Positions 33,089 through 43,059 of a stretch of DNA of 64,000 bases are shown here, in pieces. The notes under the pieces are model-generated. The model did no database searches, was not told where the DNA came from, and saw nothing but the letters and a program-made list of their open reading frames with translations. The stretch lies in the NCBI GenBank assembly GCA_944989445.1, contig CALYLW010000339.1, positions 32,501 to 96,500 of the forward strand. Direction: 5' to 3'. Numbering within the stretch: position 1 is the first letter of the stretch; each line of letters opens with the position of its first letter. Source of the stretch: Ampullaceana balthica (lineage: Eukaryota; Mollusca; Gastropoda; Lymnaeidae). The translations under genes were made by a program, and so were the position numbers.

Positions 33089-33641
33089 TATCAATGCATG
33101 TGTCAACTGATGTGTGTCTTGTAGTCAGGATAAATGCATGTGTCAACCGATGTGTGTCTTGCAGGCAGGATAAATGCATGTGTGTCAACCGATGTGTGTC
33201 TTGTAGGCAGGATAAATGCATGTGTCAACCGATGTGTGTCTTGCAGGCAGGATAAATGCATGTGTCAACCGATGTGTGTCTTGTAGGCAGGATAAATGAA
33301 TGTGTCAACTGGTGTGTGTCTTGTAGGCAGGATAAATGCATGTGTCAACCGATGTGTGTCTTGTAGGTAGGATAAATGCATGTGTCAACCGATGTGTGTC
33401 TTGTAGGCAGGATAAATGCATGTGTCAACTGGTGTGTGTCTTGTAGGCAGGATAAATGCATGTGTCAACCGATGTGTGTCTTGTAGGTAGGATAAATGCA
33501 TGTGTCAACCGATGTGTGTCTTGTAGGCAGGATAAATGCATGTGTCAACTGGTGTGTGTCTTGTAGTCAGGATATATGTATGTGTCAACTGATGTGTGTC
33601 TTGTAGTAAGGATAGATGCATGTGTCAACTGGTGTGTGTCT
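33089..33641. repeat. 40 bp minisatellite, 14 copies, with a 120 bp trimer
   Basis: The unit contains GATAAATGCATGTGTCAACC and GATGTGTGTCTTGTAGGCAG. The block 33301-33420 (variants AACTGGTG, then TAGGTAG, then TAGGCAG) is repeated exactly at 33421-33540, a three-unit higher-order repeat. Confidence 0.96.
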
Positions 33642-34082
33642 TGTATTAAATGAGACGAAGCTAATGTGGCCAGGAACTGATAAAAAATGTGAGAGCTATT
33701 GCCTCCCGCATCATACGTCTCTTGAGTTTGTTACTAATGGCTGACGGACTTCTAACATCTCGTCACATCTCGTCACTAATGGAGTTTTAGAATATAATAA
33801 ATCTGTTAAATGAGATTTAATTTATAAAATAATAAATGTTGCGTCTTAAGTCGCGATAAATGCATATAATTATAAAACTATACAACTACAATTTCATTTA
33901 AAAGCCTTCAATATCAGACAGACATTTTGAAAGCACAGATTTCCTCAAGGAGTTTTGAACTCATTCCAAAGTACACAGCAAAGCAGAGTCAACGGGAAAT
34001 CCAAGTGAACTACGTTAATAAAATTTTCTTTTATGTCAGTCTTTGTGTTAGAGACTTTTTAATGGAGACGTTCGTTGTTTAG
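33642..34082. other. unique AT-rich spacer
   Basis: Low-copy sequence; nothing is supported. Confidence 0.45.
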
Positions 34083-34962
34083 TCTTGTTATATTTCAATT
34101 GTTCCACTGCTATGTTTGTTATATTTCAATTGTTCCACTGCTATGTTTGTTATATTTCAATTGTTCCATTGCTATGTTTGTTATATTTCAATTGTTCCAT
34201 TGCTATGTTTATCTTTCGATTGTTCCATTGATATGTTTGTTATCTTTCGATTGTTCCATTGCTATGTTTGTTATCTTTCGATTGTTCCATTGCTACGTTT
34301 GTTATCTTTCGATTGTTCCATTGCTATGTTTGTTATCTTTCGATTGTTCCATTGCTACGTTTGTTATCTTTCGATTGTTCCATTGCTATGTTTGTTATCT
34401 TTCGATTGTTCCATTGCTACGTTTGTTATCTTTCGATTGTTCCATTGCTATGTTTGTTATCTTTCGATTGTTCCATTGCTATGTTTGTTATCTTTCAATT
34501 GTTCCATTGCTATGTTTGTTATCTTTCGATTGTTCCATTGCTATGTTTGTTATCTTTCGATTGTTCCATTGCTATGTTTGTTATCTTTCGATTGTTCCAT
34601 TGCTATGTTTGTTATCTTTCGATTGTTCCATTGCTATGTTTGTTATCTTTCGATTGTTCCATTGCTATGTTTGTTATCTTTCGATTGTTCCATTGCTATG
34701 TTTGTTATCTTTCGATTGTTCCATTGCTATGTTTGTTATCTTTCGATTGTTCCATTGCTATGTTTGTTTATCTTTCGATTGTTCCATTGCTATGTTTGTT
34801 ATCTTTCGATTGTTCCATTGCTACGTTTGTTATCTTTCGATTGTTCCATTGCTATGTTTGTTATCTTTCGATTGTTCCATTGCTATGTTTGTTATCTTTC
34901 GATTGTTCCATTGCTATGTTTGTTATATTTCAATTATTCCATTGCTATGTTTGTTATTTCAC
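34083..34962. repeat. 31 bp minisatellite, about 28 copies
   Basis: The unit contains GTTATCTTTCGATTGTTCCA and TTGCTATGTTT. TTTCAATT variants sit at both ends, TTTCGATT fills the middle and GCTACGT variants are interspersed. All three plus frames are open because the unit has no stop codon in them. The frames of 317, 283 and 239 residues (FDCSIAMFVIFRLFHCYVC type) are not genes. Confidence 0.96.
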
Positions 34963-35267
34963 ACTGATTCACGCGTAACGCAGCCCACAAAATATAACAT
35001 GTATAAAATAAGATTTGATAAAAATTAAAGTTTTAAAATATGACAAACCATTGCACGCAGTAACTCAAAGGCCAGTAATTTTAACTTCGGTGGAATTATC
35101 ATGACAACGACCTTGTAATTAATATAACGGCAGCTACACCAAAAATATTCTCTGTGAATTTATTATTATCTATTAAAAATTTTTTTTAAAGCGTTTTCTC
35201 ATTCTAATAATAATAACATGAGAATATTAGATCTCAGTCATCCAATAGATTTGAGTTAGAAGAGAAA
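34963..35267. other. unique AT-rich spacer
   Basis: Nothing is supported. Confidence 0.4.
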
Positions 35268-35466
35268 GTTACTCTGGAAGTTATTCTGGAAGTTATTCTT
35301 GAAGTTATTCTTGAATTATTCCTGTACTTATTTCTATAGTTATTTCTTTAACGATTCCTTTGGTTATTACTGTAGTTATTCCTGTTATTATTTCTTTAGT
35401 TATTTCTTTAGTTATTTCTTTAGTTATTTCTTTAGTTATTTCTTTAGTTATTTCTTTAATTATTCC
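35268..35466. repeat. 12 bp minisatellite, about 16 copies
   Basis: Unit TTATTTCTTTAG on the right, with diverged 13-14 bp copies (GTTATTCTGGAA) on the left. Confidence 0.92.
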
Positions 35467-35657
35467 TGCAACAACAATACCTCACTAAATGTGCAGTAAC
35501 AATTTCCCGCTTAATGTGCAGCAGTAAAATGCCTGGTAATAGTATATCACCACGATTCTAGAACCATTCAACCCCCTCCCCCCCCCCGCCCCCACCAATG
35601 TTATTATTCACACAGTACCCTGGCTAGGAGCCATCGTGTTTATAAAAAAAAATGTAC
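35467..35657. other. spacer with C-run
   Basis: A C-rich run lies at 35572-35594. It is otherwise unique. Confidence 0.4.
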
Positions 35658-35704
35658 TTGTAAAATGGCCGCTGTCTTATATTGTCCTCAACCTCGTCCG
35701 CCAT
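35658..35704 (-). CDS. candidate first coding exon, product unknown
   Basis: On the minus strand GAACAATGGCGGACGAG gives a start codon in strong context (A at -3, G at +4). It reads MADEVEDNIRQRPFYK and meets a donor-like TACAA|GTACAT after 35658. An acidic N-terminus opening MADE with GC-rich early codons is typical of animal first exons. The plus strand is also open here (77 codons, 35636-35869), so the strand is not proven. No downstream exon was identified. Confidence 0.28.
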
Positions 35705-36475
35705 TGTTCAACTGTTAAACTCAAACTTGTGACAATCCCAGCCATCCTCAAACCAATTACCTGTGGAAGTGTTGTCAAAACTCGTCATGTCATTACCTCG
35801 ATGTCATCCAAAGTTATTTCAATCTCAAACCTTCATATTACACTCACTCGTGCTGAGTGTTGTGTTTAGGTGTTTATGGTATTTAAAAGGTTTGAGAAAC
35901 ATGTGGGGCTGATCTCTTTAAAATGAAATGAGAACACCCGATCCACCCAGGTCTTACATTCCGCGGTGTTAGCTTAAGAGCTGAGAAGGGGGAAATGCCA
36001 GGGCCCTGTAAGCTTTAAAAAATGAGTAGTAAAACAAATGGGGGCGAGGGGGTAAAGAAATAAAAAAGAACGATAAAAATGTGTAACCTAGATAAAAGAA
36101 TGAATATCCTAAGAGCCAACCTGACACCTCTGGTATTCGGGATGATATCCCAGGTGAAGGACGACACTGGTTACTGTCACACGCTCGTAGAAATGGCTTT
36201 TGGTTAAAACCATCCCCCCAAGAATGTGGAATGAGATAGTCTTGTGTGTACATTTGATAGGTCAGGCTGAGCCAGGGCAGGGCCCATACAGAATAGCTCC
36301 TTTAGGGCCATTTGGTGGGCAAATACAAGGACCTCATTTTCTAGGGGATTTGATCAAGAATCTGTCTGTAGATGTCTCCATTACAAGAAAAACCGTTTGT
36401 CACATTCAAATTATTCCGACACCTTCATGTAACGATATCAGGGGAAATGACTTCTGATCAAAATTCAGTTAATAT
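35705..36475. other. unique spacer, complex sequence
   Basis: About 0.8 kb of GC-balanced, repeat-free sequence. Several short frames exist on both strands (for example the minus frame 35969-36253); none has support. It may include upstream sequence of the minus-strand start at 35704. Confidence 0.35.
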
Positions 36476-36868
36476 ATCACTCTATCATAGCAATGTGTCA
36501 CGTTCGAGTTATCATAGCAATGTGTCACGTTCGAGTTATCATAGCAATGTGTCACGTTCGAGTTATCATAGCAATGTGTCACATTAGATTTATCATAGCA
36601 ATGTGTCTCATTAGAGTTATCATAGCAATGTGTCACATTAGAGTTATCATAGCAATGTGTCACATTAGAGTTATCATAGCAATGTGTCACATTAGAGTTA
36701 TCATAGCAATGTGTCACATTAGAGTTATCATAGCAATGTGTCACATTAGAGTTATCATAGCAATGTGTCACATTAGAGTTATCATAGCAATGTGTCACAT
36801 TAGAGTTATCATAGCAATGTGTCACATTAGAGTTATCATAGCAATGTGTCATGTTAGAGTTAACCGCG
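36476..36868. repeat. 27 bp minisatellite, about 14 copies
   Basis: The unit contains GAGTTATCATAGCAATGTGT and CACATTA. The left copies have CACGTTC. Being a multiple of 3, it leaves frames open on both strands. It shares CATAGCAATG with the reverse complement of the 34083-34962 unit, probably by chance. Confidence 0.95.
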
Positions 36869-37019
36869 AAAATTCACGTTAGAGTAACATAGCAAAATGT
36901 CACGTGAGTTAACGTTAGAGTTAACAAAGCAATAATTTCCGATAAAGTTAACAGATTCATGACCAGCTTAAGTTCAAGATATATAAATGTTTGAGTTAAT
37001 TGTACGTAAGTCAAACTAG

Positions 37020-37229
37020 ATGGTATTCGTGAACTGTTTAATTCAGCTGGTCTTCTTGGTCATATCCGGTGATTTATTTGGAAGATTCGATTCTAGAGCT
37101 TTAGAGACAAGTGCAGCGACAAATACTTTGTTTACGTTTTCTTGTATCGCCCAAAGAAGTGTTGATTTGACAAGTCTTTTCACAAGTCTTGGTCTCTTTG
37201 ACCTCAATGTGTATCACTTGTTATTTTGA
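37020..37229 (+). CDS. doubtful ORF with signal-peptide-like start
   Basis: ATG at 37020 opens a frame with a hydrophobic N-terminus (MVFVNCLIQLVFLVISG, then DLFGRFDSRALE) and runs about 48 codons in unique sequence before entering the 60 bp array. It resembles a secretion signal, but the start context is weak (T at -3) and there is no other evidence. Confidence 0.15.
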   Translation: MVFVNCLIQLVFLVISGDLFGRFDSRALETSAATNTLFTFSCIAQRSVDLTSLFTSLGLFDLNVYHLLF

Positions 37230-37400
37230 CAAGTCTTTTCACAAGTCTTGGTCTCTTTGACCTCAATGTGCATCACTTGTTATTTTGACAAGTCTTTTCA
37301 CAAGTCTTGGTCTCTTTGACCTCAATGTGCATCACTTGTTATTTTGACAAGTCTTTTCACAAGTCTTGGTCTCTTTGACCTCAATGTGCATCACTTGCCA
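37164..37400. repeat. 60 bp minisatellite, about 4 copies
   Basis: The unit contains GACAAGTCTTTTCACAAGTC and TTGGTCTCTTTGACCTCAAT. The period is exactly 60 and there is one visible substitution (GTAT/GCAT). Confidence 0.95.
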
Positions 37401-37566
37401 AAGTTTAAAGATTTACAGACAGGAATCTATGGATTTTTGTAGCTTCACATCAAAATAGTTATACACATATAATAGTCAATATAAACATACATATAACAAT
37501 CAATTTAAAACATACGTATCATAACTACAAGATACAACGACATTACAGTACGTTTATCATTGAAAG

Positions 37567-37720
37567 AAACGTTTGTCCGTATTTCCTGTAGAACATACAT
37601 GTTTTGTAGTGGTTTGTTATATGTTTGTCCATATTTCCTGTATAACATACATGTTTTATAGAGGTTTGTTATACATTTGTCCATATTTCCTGTAGAACAT
37701 ACATGTTTTATAGTGGTTTA
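37567..37720. repeat. about 53 bp repeat, 3 copies
   Basis: The unit contains TTTGTCCATATTTCCTGTAG and AACATACATGTTTTATAG. Confidence 0.88.
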
Positions 37721-38082
37721 TTAAAAAGACGTAAATAATATGGTGGTCAAGGACTTCTCCTGATTTCATCCGTTTTCGTCTACTTCAGACGATGACAAGT
37801 TGTGTGTATAATTGGGGGAGGGGAGCTATAGGGGCTTTAGGAATGCCACAAATGAGTGAAGCCCCGAGTATAGCTATCGCGTGCAAACGTTCCATCACCA
37901 AGACAGTCGTGGGCTAGGGGAATATAAACAAATCAGTTACCATGGTGACGCGTTGCTAACAACATTTAATGGATATTCCCGGTAAAGGAAACATCAGTGT
38001 CCCGGTGCGCACTAATTTGTAAGAGATGGTCTCAAGTAAGGCAAGGAGTGGCTTGTGGGGGATTCTCAGCACTCACCCTCAC
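37721..38082. other. unique spacer
   Basis: Low-copy, GC-balanced sequence; nothing is supported. Confidence 0.4.
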
Positions 38083-38252
38083 CTCACCTACCACTCACCT
38101 CACCTACCACTCACCTCACCTACCACTCACCTCACCTACCACTCACCTCACCTACCACTCACCTCACTTACCACTCACCTCAACTACCACTCACCTCACC
38201 TACCAATCATCTCACCTTCCAATGACCTCACCTTCCACTCACCTCTCCTACT
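38083..38252. repeat. 16 bp minisatellite, about 10 copies
   Basis: Unit ACCACTCACCTCACCT, perfect on the left and diverged on the right (CTTACC, CAACTACC, CCAATCAT). Confidence 0.93.
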
Positions 38253-38720
38253 ACTGACACCCAAGGAAGCACCTTTTACAGTCCTTATTACTTGGCGTTA
38301 TAATTCGTAGTAACGGCTAGCGTTCAGTTCTGTGGAAAATAGGAAGTGGACATGACCACAAAAACCGAATTTCAATGATTTGACTTAAGGAATACAATTT
38401 GGTTATCGATACAAATTTGAAGAATTTGGGAATAAAATCACTGGACTGTCACCGTACATTGAGAACCATTGTGGAACAGTTTTCAGAGAGGTCAGCTAAT
38501 GAACAACACTTACCTGTCTTAAAGTAACACGAAGGCATTGTTAATGCTGCTATAAAAAAAAAGAAGAAAACAAGAAAACCTGGTTGTTATTTGTAGCTTT
38601 AAGTAGCCGGAGTCAGCCCGGAGTCAGCCCGGCTTTGTTGGGAAGGGAATGTTGAAAATTCCAGTTGCATTTTTCATAAGCATAGACAACACCTTGTGAT
38701 AAAATAAACATGATTAAATA
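38253..38720. other. unique spacer
   Basis: Low-copy sequence with a small CGGAGTCAGCCC duplication near 38612; no gene is supported. Confidence 0.4.
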
Positions 38721-38723
38721 GGG

Positions 38724-38736
38724 GCATGCGCATGCG
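38724..38736. promoter_or_regulatory. NRF1-like palindromic site
   Basis: GCATGCGCATGCG contains TGCGCATGCG, close to the NRF1 consensus. It lies at the edge of a GC-rich, repeat-free island (about 38720-38970) that also holds GACGTCA, GACGTCACC and TCACGTGA words. The island could be a promoter. This is motif evidence only. Confidence 0.35.
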
Positions 38737-38875
38737 TCACGCCACAGGAGCACGCAGACGTCAGCCACCAATAGTGGCCCTCGCTGTATGTCTCGTCCAT
38801 CAGGAGCAGCCGGTCACGAGAAAATTGATGGCCAGCTTCTTTTTGGTGAATGCAATCTGCCGGCCCATCTGTTAC

Positions 38876-38906
38876 CTTTGCGGGTGGCGATGCCAGCAGA
38901 CGCCAT
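38876..38906 (-). CDS. candidate first coding exon, product unknown
   Basis: On the minus strand CTGTAATGGCGTCTG has G at -3 and G at +4. It reads MASAGIATRK in 31 bp and meets a good donor AAAG|GTAACA after 38876. TCACGTGA lies about 20 bp upstream of the start (38925-38932). The surrounding island is GC-rich and unique. The product is not recognised and the next exon was not found. Confidence 0.25.
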
Positions 38907-39225
38907 TACAGCAATTAAGAACTGTCACGTGATTGTCTCCCGGTGAGATCAATAGGGAAGGTCTGGCAAGGGACGTCACCCTCACCAGCAGAACACAGGA
39001 AATGACCTTACAACATCAGGTTAAAAAATATTTCCGATTAGCCTAAATTGCGACTTACCTAATCAAAATTGTTGGTTCATATATACTCTACAGAGCTTAG
39101 AGTTTGTCGTAAAATGCCTAAAATGTGAGAGTGTCGGGGTATTCAGGAACTTGTCAATTATCATTGGTTTATCTACTGAATGTAAACTTGTTGCCTTATC
39201 TTATACAGAAAGTATATATATACAT
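38907..39225. other. unique spacer
   Basis: The GC-rich island ends near 38970; the rest is low-copy and AT-rich. Confidence 0.4.
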
Positions 39226-39350
39226 AGTTTTAACTTGTTATATGGCAGTATAATAAATATATGGATTTTAACATGTTATACGGACAGTATAATAAATATA
39301 TGGATTTTAACATGTTATACGGACAGTATAATATTTGCATTGATTCTAAC
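39226..39350. repeat. about 43 bp repeat, 3 copies
   Basis: The unit contains TTATACGGACAGTATAATAA and ATATATGGATTTTAACATG. Confidence 0.88.
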
Positions 39351-39783
39351 TAGTGTCTGGCACTGATTACAAATTTTTTGTTCGATTAATCGGGACAAAA
39401 TTTAATCGATTCATCGATCAATTTCGATTAATTATATTTTTTTATAACGCATATATAGATCCCGTTAAGTTGCGATTTATTATTTCGCGAAATCGGTTAA
39501 GTTGCTGCAATTCGAAGGCTCCCATATTTTGTGACGAAACACAGCAAATTCGTTCTGCTATGCAAGAAACAAGGAAGAAAAACCTTTTTGTTTACGTATG
39601 CACGTCTAAATAAATAATAATAATACGAGGGAAAAGTATGTAAGTAGCAAAAATATAAATTATTAATACATTTGAAAAAACAAAGAAATATGTTCTTAAA
39701 TTTTAATCAATCAAATTAATTTTAATCGATTAAAAATTGTTAACGATTACACGATTAATTATTTGTTAATTTCTGCAGCCCTA
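39351..39783. mobile_element. hAT-like relic, uncertain left end
   Basis: The right end TTTCTGCAGCCCTA is an hAT-style terminus. Both sub-terminal regions are rich in ATTAATCGATTAAT-type words, as in 52601-53242. The left end TAGTGTCTGGCACTGATTAC is only a poor match, and no 8 bp target duplication is visible, so the left boundary is a guess. An 86-codon frame inside has no transposase motif. Confidence 0.4.
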
Positions 39784-39789
39784 TTATCT

Positions 39790-39900
39790 ATACACTAGGT
39801 TTTTCTGCGGCGCCCACTTTTTTAGGGCGCCTACGGCGCCCACCCTTTTTCAAAAGCCCAAGTAACTTATCTTTGTATGATAAATACGAAATATTCCTGA
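39790..39900 (-). repeat. dispersed repeat end (GGCGCC/CTAGT tail)
   Basis: Matches 1-80 on the opposite strand (GGGCTTTTGAAAAA, GTGGGC, GGCGCC, CTAGT). An extra GTGGGCGCC copy makes a GGCGCCTACGGCGCC near-palindrome at about 39825. It directly abuts the hAT-like right end at 39783. Confidence 0.65.
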
Positions 39901-40014
39901 AATGTACACAAAGTATTTTATAATTAACAATCCTCAAATCATCTTTTTACGTCGATCCCTTTTCCAAAATTGAAATATGTTATAAAACAATGACGTCATA
40001 TAATATCTTTTTAC

Positions 40015-40112
40015 GGCGAGACATTTTAGAAAGCAGCGCACCAAATAACTGCACCTTAAAAATAATTCTTTTCGAACGTCCGCATGAAATTGTTCAATTA
40101 ATAATAGTGTGG
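40015..40112 (+). repeat. dispersed repeat core shared with 19418-19500
   Basis: ATTTTAGAAAGCAGCGCACC through to ATGAAATTGTTCAAT is about 80% identical by eye to the reverse complement of 19418-19500, so it is a second copy of that dispersed element. Confidence 0.65.
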
Positions 40113-40366
40113 AGGGTGTTTAATGTTAATCTGAAAACCAAAATAATTATGATTTTTAAGTCTATATGTTAAAAAAAAAGCAGAGTGATGTCCCTCAGCG
40201 TTACGGCAGGATAATTGAGGGTAACTATATATATATGATAGGTTTAAACAGGATATACGGATAGTATGCATACATCGATTTGAACAGGATATAAAGAAAG
40301 TAAATATATGCAGATTTGAACATACATCCGGGTGATAAATTTCCAAACTATTTCACCACACACCCC
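40113..40366. other. spacer, possibly transposon-derived
   Basis: AT-rich. It contains GAGTGATGTCCCT at 40185-40197, a 13-base word shared with the B2 satellite subtype. Nothing else is supported. Confidence 0.35.
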
Positions 40367-40568
40367 AAACTATTACCTTCACTTACCTCATGTTATGGAA
40401 ATAACATATTTATTACCTTCACTTACCTCATGTTATGGAAATAACATATTTATTACCTTCACTTACCTCATGTTATGGAAATAACACATTTATTACCTTC
40501 ACTTACCTCATGTTATGGAAATAACACATTTATTACCTTCACTTACCTCATGTTATGGAAATAAGACA
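40367..40568. repeat. 40 bp minisatellite, 5 copies
   Basis: The unit contains ACTTACCTCATGTTATGGAA and ATAACACATTTATTACCTTC. A T/C variant (ATAACATATT versus ATAACACATT) splits the left copies from the right copies. Confidence 0.95.
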
Positions 40569-40910
40569 CCTTGGGTATCATTCATTGTTCGTAATGAGGT
40601 ATTTTTGGCACCCTTTAAATTGAAGACACAATAGAGATTTGTCCCAGATAGAAGGTGTGTGTGGAAGGGCGTCACGCCCCGGGTGTCATTAATTTCTAAA
40701 TAGGGGGGGTGGGTGGCATCCTTGACCAGTGGCGGGACAATCTTTGGGTGGCAGTAACCCCTGGACTCTCCCAGTACCGCTGCCGAGAACCCCCCCCCCA
40801 TATACCCCATGTGGCTTTTAATAAATGGCATCTGGAAGCTCTACAGTTAGGGGCGGGGGGTGCTACAGATTGTCACTGGACCATTTGTAAAGATGTTATA
40901 TTGACCTTTA
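40569..40910. other. unique spacer
   Basis: GC-balanced sequence with a C-run at 40790-40799. Frames on both strands (minus 40553-40831, plus 40709-40915) overlap each other, with no feature favouring either. Confidence 0.35.
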
Positions 40911-41477
40911 ATTGAACTTATCCAATGTACTATCAGTTATTTCCTTCTCATAATTGAACTTATCCAATGTACTATCTGTTATTTCCCTCTCATTGAACTT
41001 ATCCAATGTACTATCAGTTATTTCCCTCTCATTGAACTTATCCAATGTACTATCAGTTATTTCCCTCTCATTGAACTTATCCAATGTACTATCAGTTATG
41101 TCCCTCTCATTGAACTTATCCGATGTACTATCAGTTATTTCCCTCTCATTGAACTTATCCAATGTACTATCAGTTATTTCCCTCTCATAATTGAACTTAT
41201 CCAATGTACTATCAGTTATTTCCCTCTCATTGAACTTATCCAATGTACTATCAGTTATTTCCCTCTCATTGAACTTATCCAAAGTACTATCAGTTATTTC
41301 CCCCTCATTGAACTTATCCAATGTACTATCAGTTATTTCCTTCTCATAATTGAACTTATCCAATGTACTATCAGTTATTTCCTTCTCATAATTGAACTTA
41401 TCCAATGTACTATCTGTTATGTCCCATTCATTTGTTTCACTCTTATCTCCCTTGCCGACCCCCACAAAGACAGACAA
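40908..41477 (-). CDS. doubtful repeat-protein ORF (13-residue repeats)
   Basis: A minus-strand ATG frame of 189 codons begins in unique sequence (MSVFVGVGKGDKSETNEWDI) and crosses the array as repeats of EREITDSTLDKFN or NYEKEITDSTLDKFN. Unlike most arrays here, the 39 and 42 bp units both keep this frame; in the plus direction the longer unit introduces TAA stops. Charged, non-hydrophobic repeats could form a coiled or disordered region. Against coding: substitutions between copies are not clearly biased to silent sites, and there is no homology or promoter evidence. Confidence 0.2.
   Translation of the reverse strand: MSVFVGVGKGDKSETNEWDITDSTLDKFNYEKEITDSTLDKFNYEKEITDSTLDKFNEGEITDSTLDKFNEREITDSTLDKFNEREITDSTLDKFNYEREITDSTLDKFNEREITDSTSDKFNERDITDSTLDKFNEREITDSTLDKFNEREITDSTLDKFNEREITDSTLDKFNYEKEITDSTLDKFN
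40911..41425. repeat. 39/42 bp minisatellite, 13 copies
   Basis: The unit contains TTGAACTTATCCAATGTACT and ATCAGTTATTTCCCTCTCA. Four copies have a 3 bp insertion (CATAATTGAAC). All length changes are multiples of 3. Confidence 0.96.
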
Positions 41478-42786
41478 CGTAAAGAATAGTGGACATCGCT
41501 GGTCCCCTGAGTTTGTTGGTCAGTCTCAATAGAAGTACAGCAACTGATGGCAACACGGATTATAATAATGATTTTAGAGAAGTGATGCTCCAAGATGATT
41601 CATTAATAAGGAAGCTAAGATGGTGATGAATTCAAGATTATTGATGATTAAAGAGGGAGTGATTATGATAAATTCGTGATTATAGATGTTAAAAGAGGCT
41701 AAAATGTTGATGAATCAGAGATTATTGATGATTAAAGAGGGAGAGATTACCATGAATCCATGATTATCCTTCAAAGCGAATCTCGTAGCCATGTTTACAC
41801 ATTCCAGCAAACAACCGTACGGCGGGTGTTTTCCTTTGATAGCTAGCAGTACGTCTGATGACGTCACGTAGAGCGATGCACGGAGTTAATTAATGGTCGC
41901 CTGTTCCCCAAGGGTGTATTAGATATTAATCGACGGCGATAGTGCGGAGGTTCGTTGTTCAAAGGATGACCAATTGCCACGGAGAGCTGTACCTCTAGGC
42001 TAGTGGCCGAAGGGAATGTAAAGGCGAGGCAGGGTATAAGGGCTCTAGTTGGCGCGTTCACCGGTAGAAATACTAAAGGCGCGAATTAAAGAAAGACCTG
42101 GTGTATTTATGTGATTGTACTACAGGTCTGGGTGAGTCAGTCCCTGGGACATGTGATTTATTTGCTGTTTGGATTGGAATGGCCAGGGGAACGGGAGACG
42201 ACTCACTGATAAACAACAAAGGGATGAGACAAGCCCGGCCCTTGTTAGCCCCCCTCCCCCTCTCCGCACCCCTATGGGTTATTAGAAAGGGTTCCGTGTA
42301 AATATTTGAACATTGAATCATTATGTTGTTATCTAGGGGGCTTAGGAGGCCGTTATGAGGCGTTCGTTATGAGGCGTCCGTTCCCTGGTCAATGTTCTGT
42401 GAGGTTCTTGTGTTCTGGCTGCTGCAGGCACGCCATGAAAATAACGTAGCCACAATCAGCCACTTGTGCGAGCCTCGACTTTCACTGGCCTATCAGATGA
42501 ACACAACCGGTGTATAGACACATTTATCGCCCCGGTTTAAAATGGCAACACAAAGTTGGATTGTTTTTTATTTTTTAAAGTAAATTTTCCTAAAATCTTT
42601 ATATCTGAAAAACATTATACTCGGCCATGTCTACTTTTTCTGAAATTTTTAAAGAATAATTTCGTATCTTTGTTTGTGATAATTTAAAGATATTTCACAC
42701 TGCTCAGTGTTGGGTATCATTTTTTATTTTTGAAAAACAAAACAACAGAAATTTCCCTTTTCTTGTAACGTAAGAAAAAAATAAAA
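41426..42786. other. long unique region with CRE and GC-rich island
   Basis: The first part has weak repeats of GATGATTAAAGAGGGAG. From about 41765 to 42300 the sequence is complex and GC-balanced with a TGACGTCA palindrome at 41859-41866. Frames on both strands (minus 41864-42061 and 42073-42321, plus 42101-42301) overlap and cannot be ranked. This is a candidate regulatory or exon-bearing island without a firm call. Confidence 0.3.
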
Positions 42787-42966
42787 GCCACTGAGCCATC
42801 AGTAGGTTTGACCAAAAGTAAGAGCCACTGAGCCATCAGTAGGTTTGACCAAAAGTAAGAGGCACTGAGCCATCAGTAGGTTTGACCAAAAGTAAGAGCC
42901 ACTGAGCCATCAGTAGGTTTGACCAAAAGTATAAGCCACTGAGCCATCAGTAGGTTTGACCAAACC
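42787..42966. repeat. 37 bp minisatellite, 5 copies
   Basis: The unit contains GAGCCATCAGTAGGTTTGAC and CAAAAGTAAGAGCCACT. Confidence 0.94.
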
Positions 42967-43059
42967 TTAAATCATTCCATCACACACCCGCCATTATCTA
43001 GTTTATTGTATAAGTGATTTATTAACCCAAAATAAAGGTTTATCTTTAGTGGATAAATA

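Noticed and set aside
34075..35028. Three overlapping frames of 239-317 residues that look like membrane proteins (FRLFHCYVC repeats)
   Set aside because: All three plus frames of the same 31 bp array are open and give the same hydrophobic peptide in shifted order; this is a composition artefact.
34083..36868. Relationship between the 34083-34962 and 36476-36868 arrays (shared CATAGCAATG)
   Set aside because: Only ten bases are shared between otherwise different units, and in opposite orientation; probably coincidence.
39353..39613. 86-codon frame within the hAT-like relic
   Set aside because: No transposase motif and it spans the AT-rich terminal repeats; likely chance.
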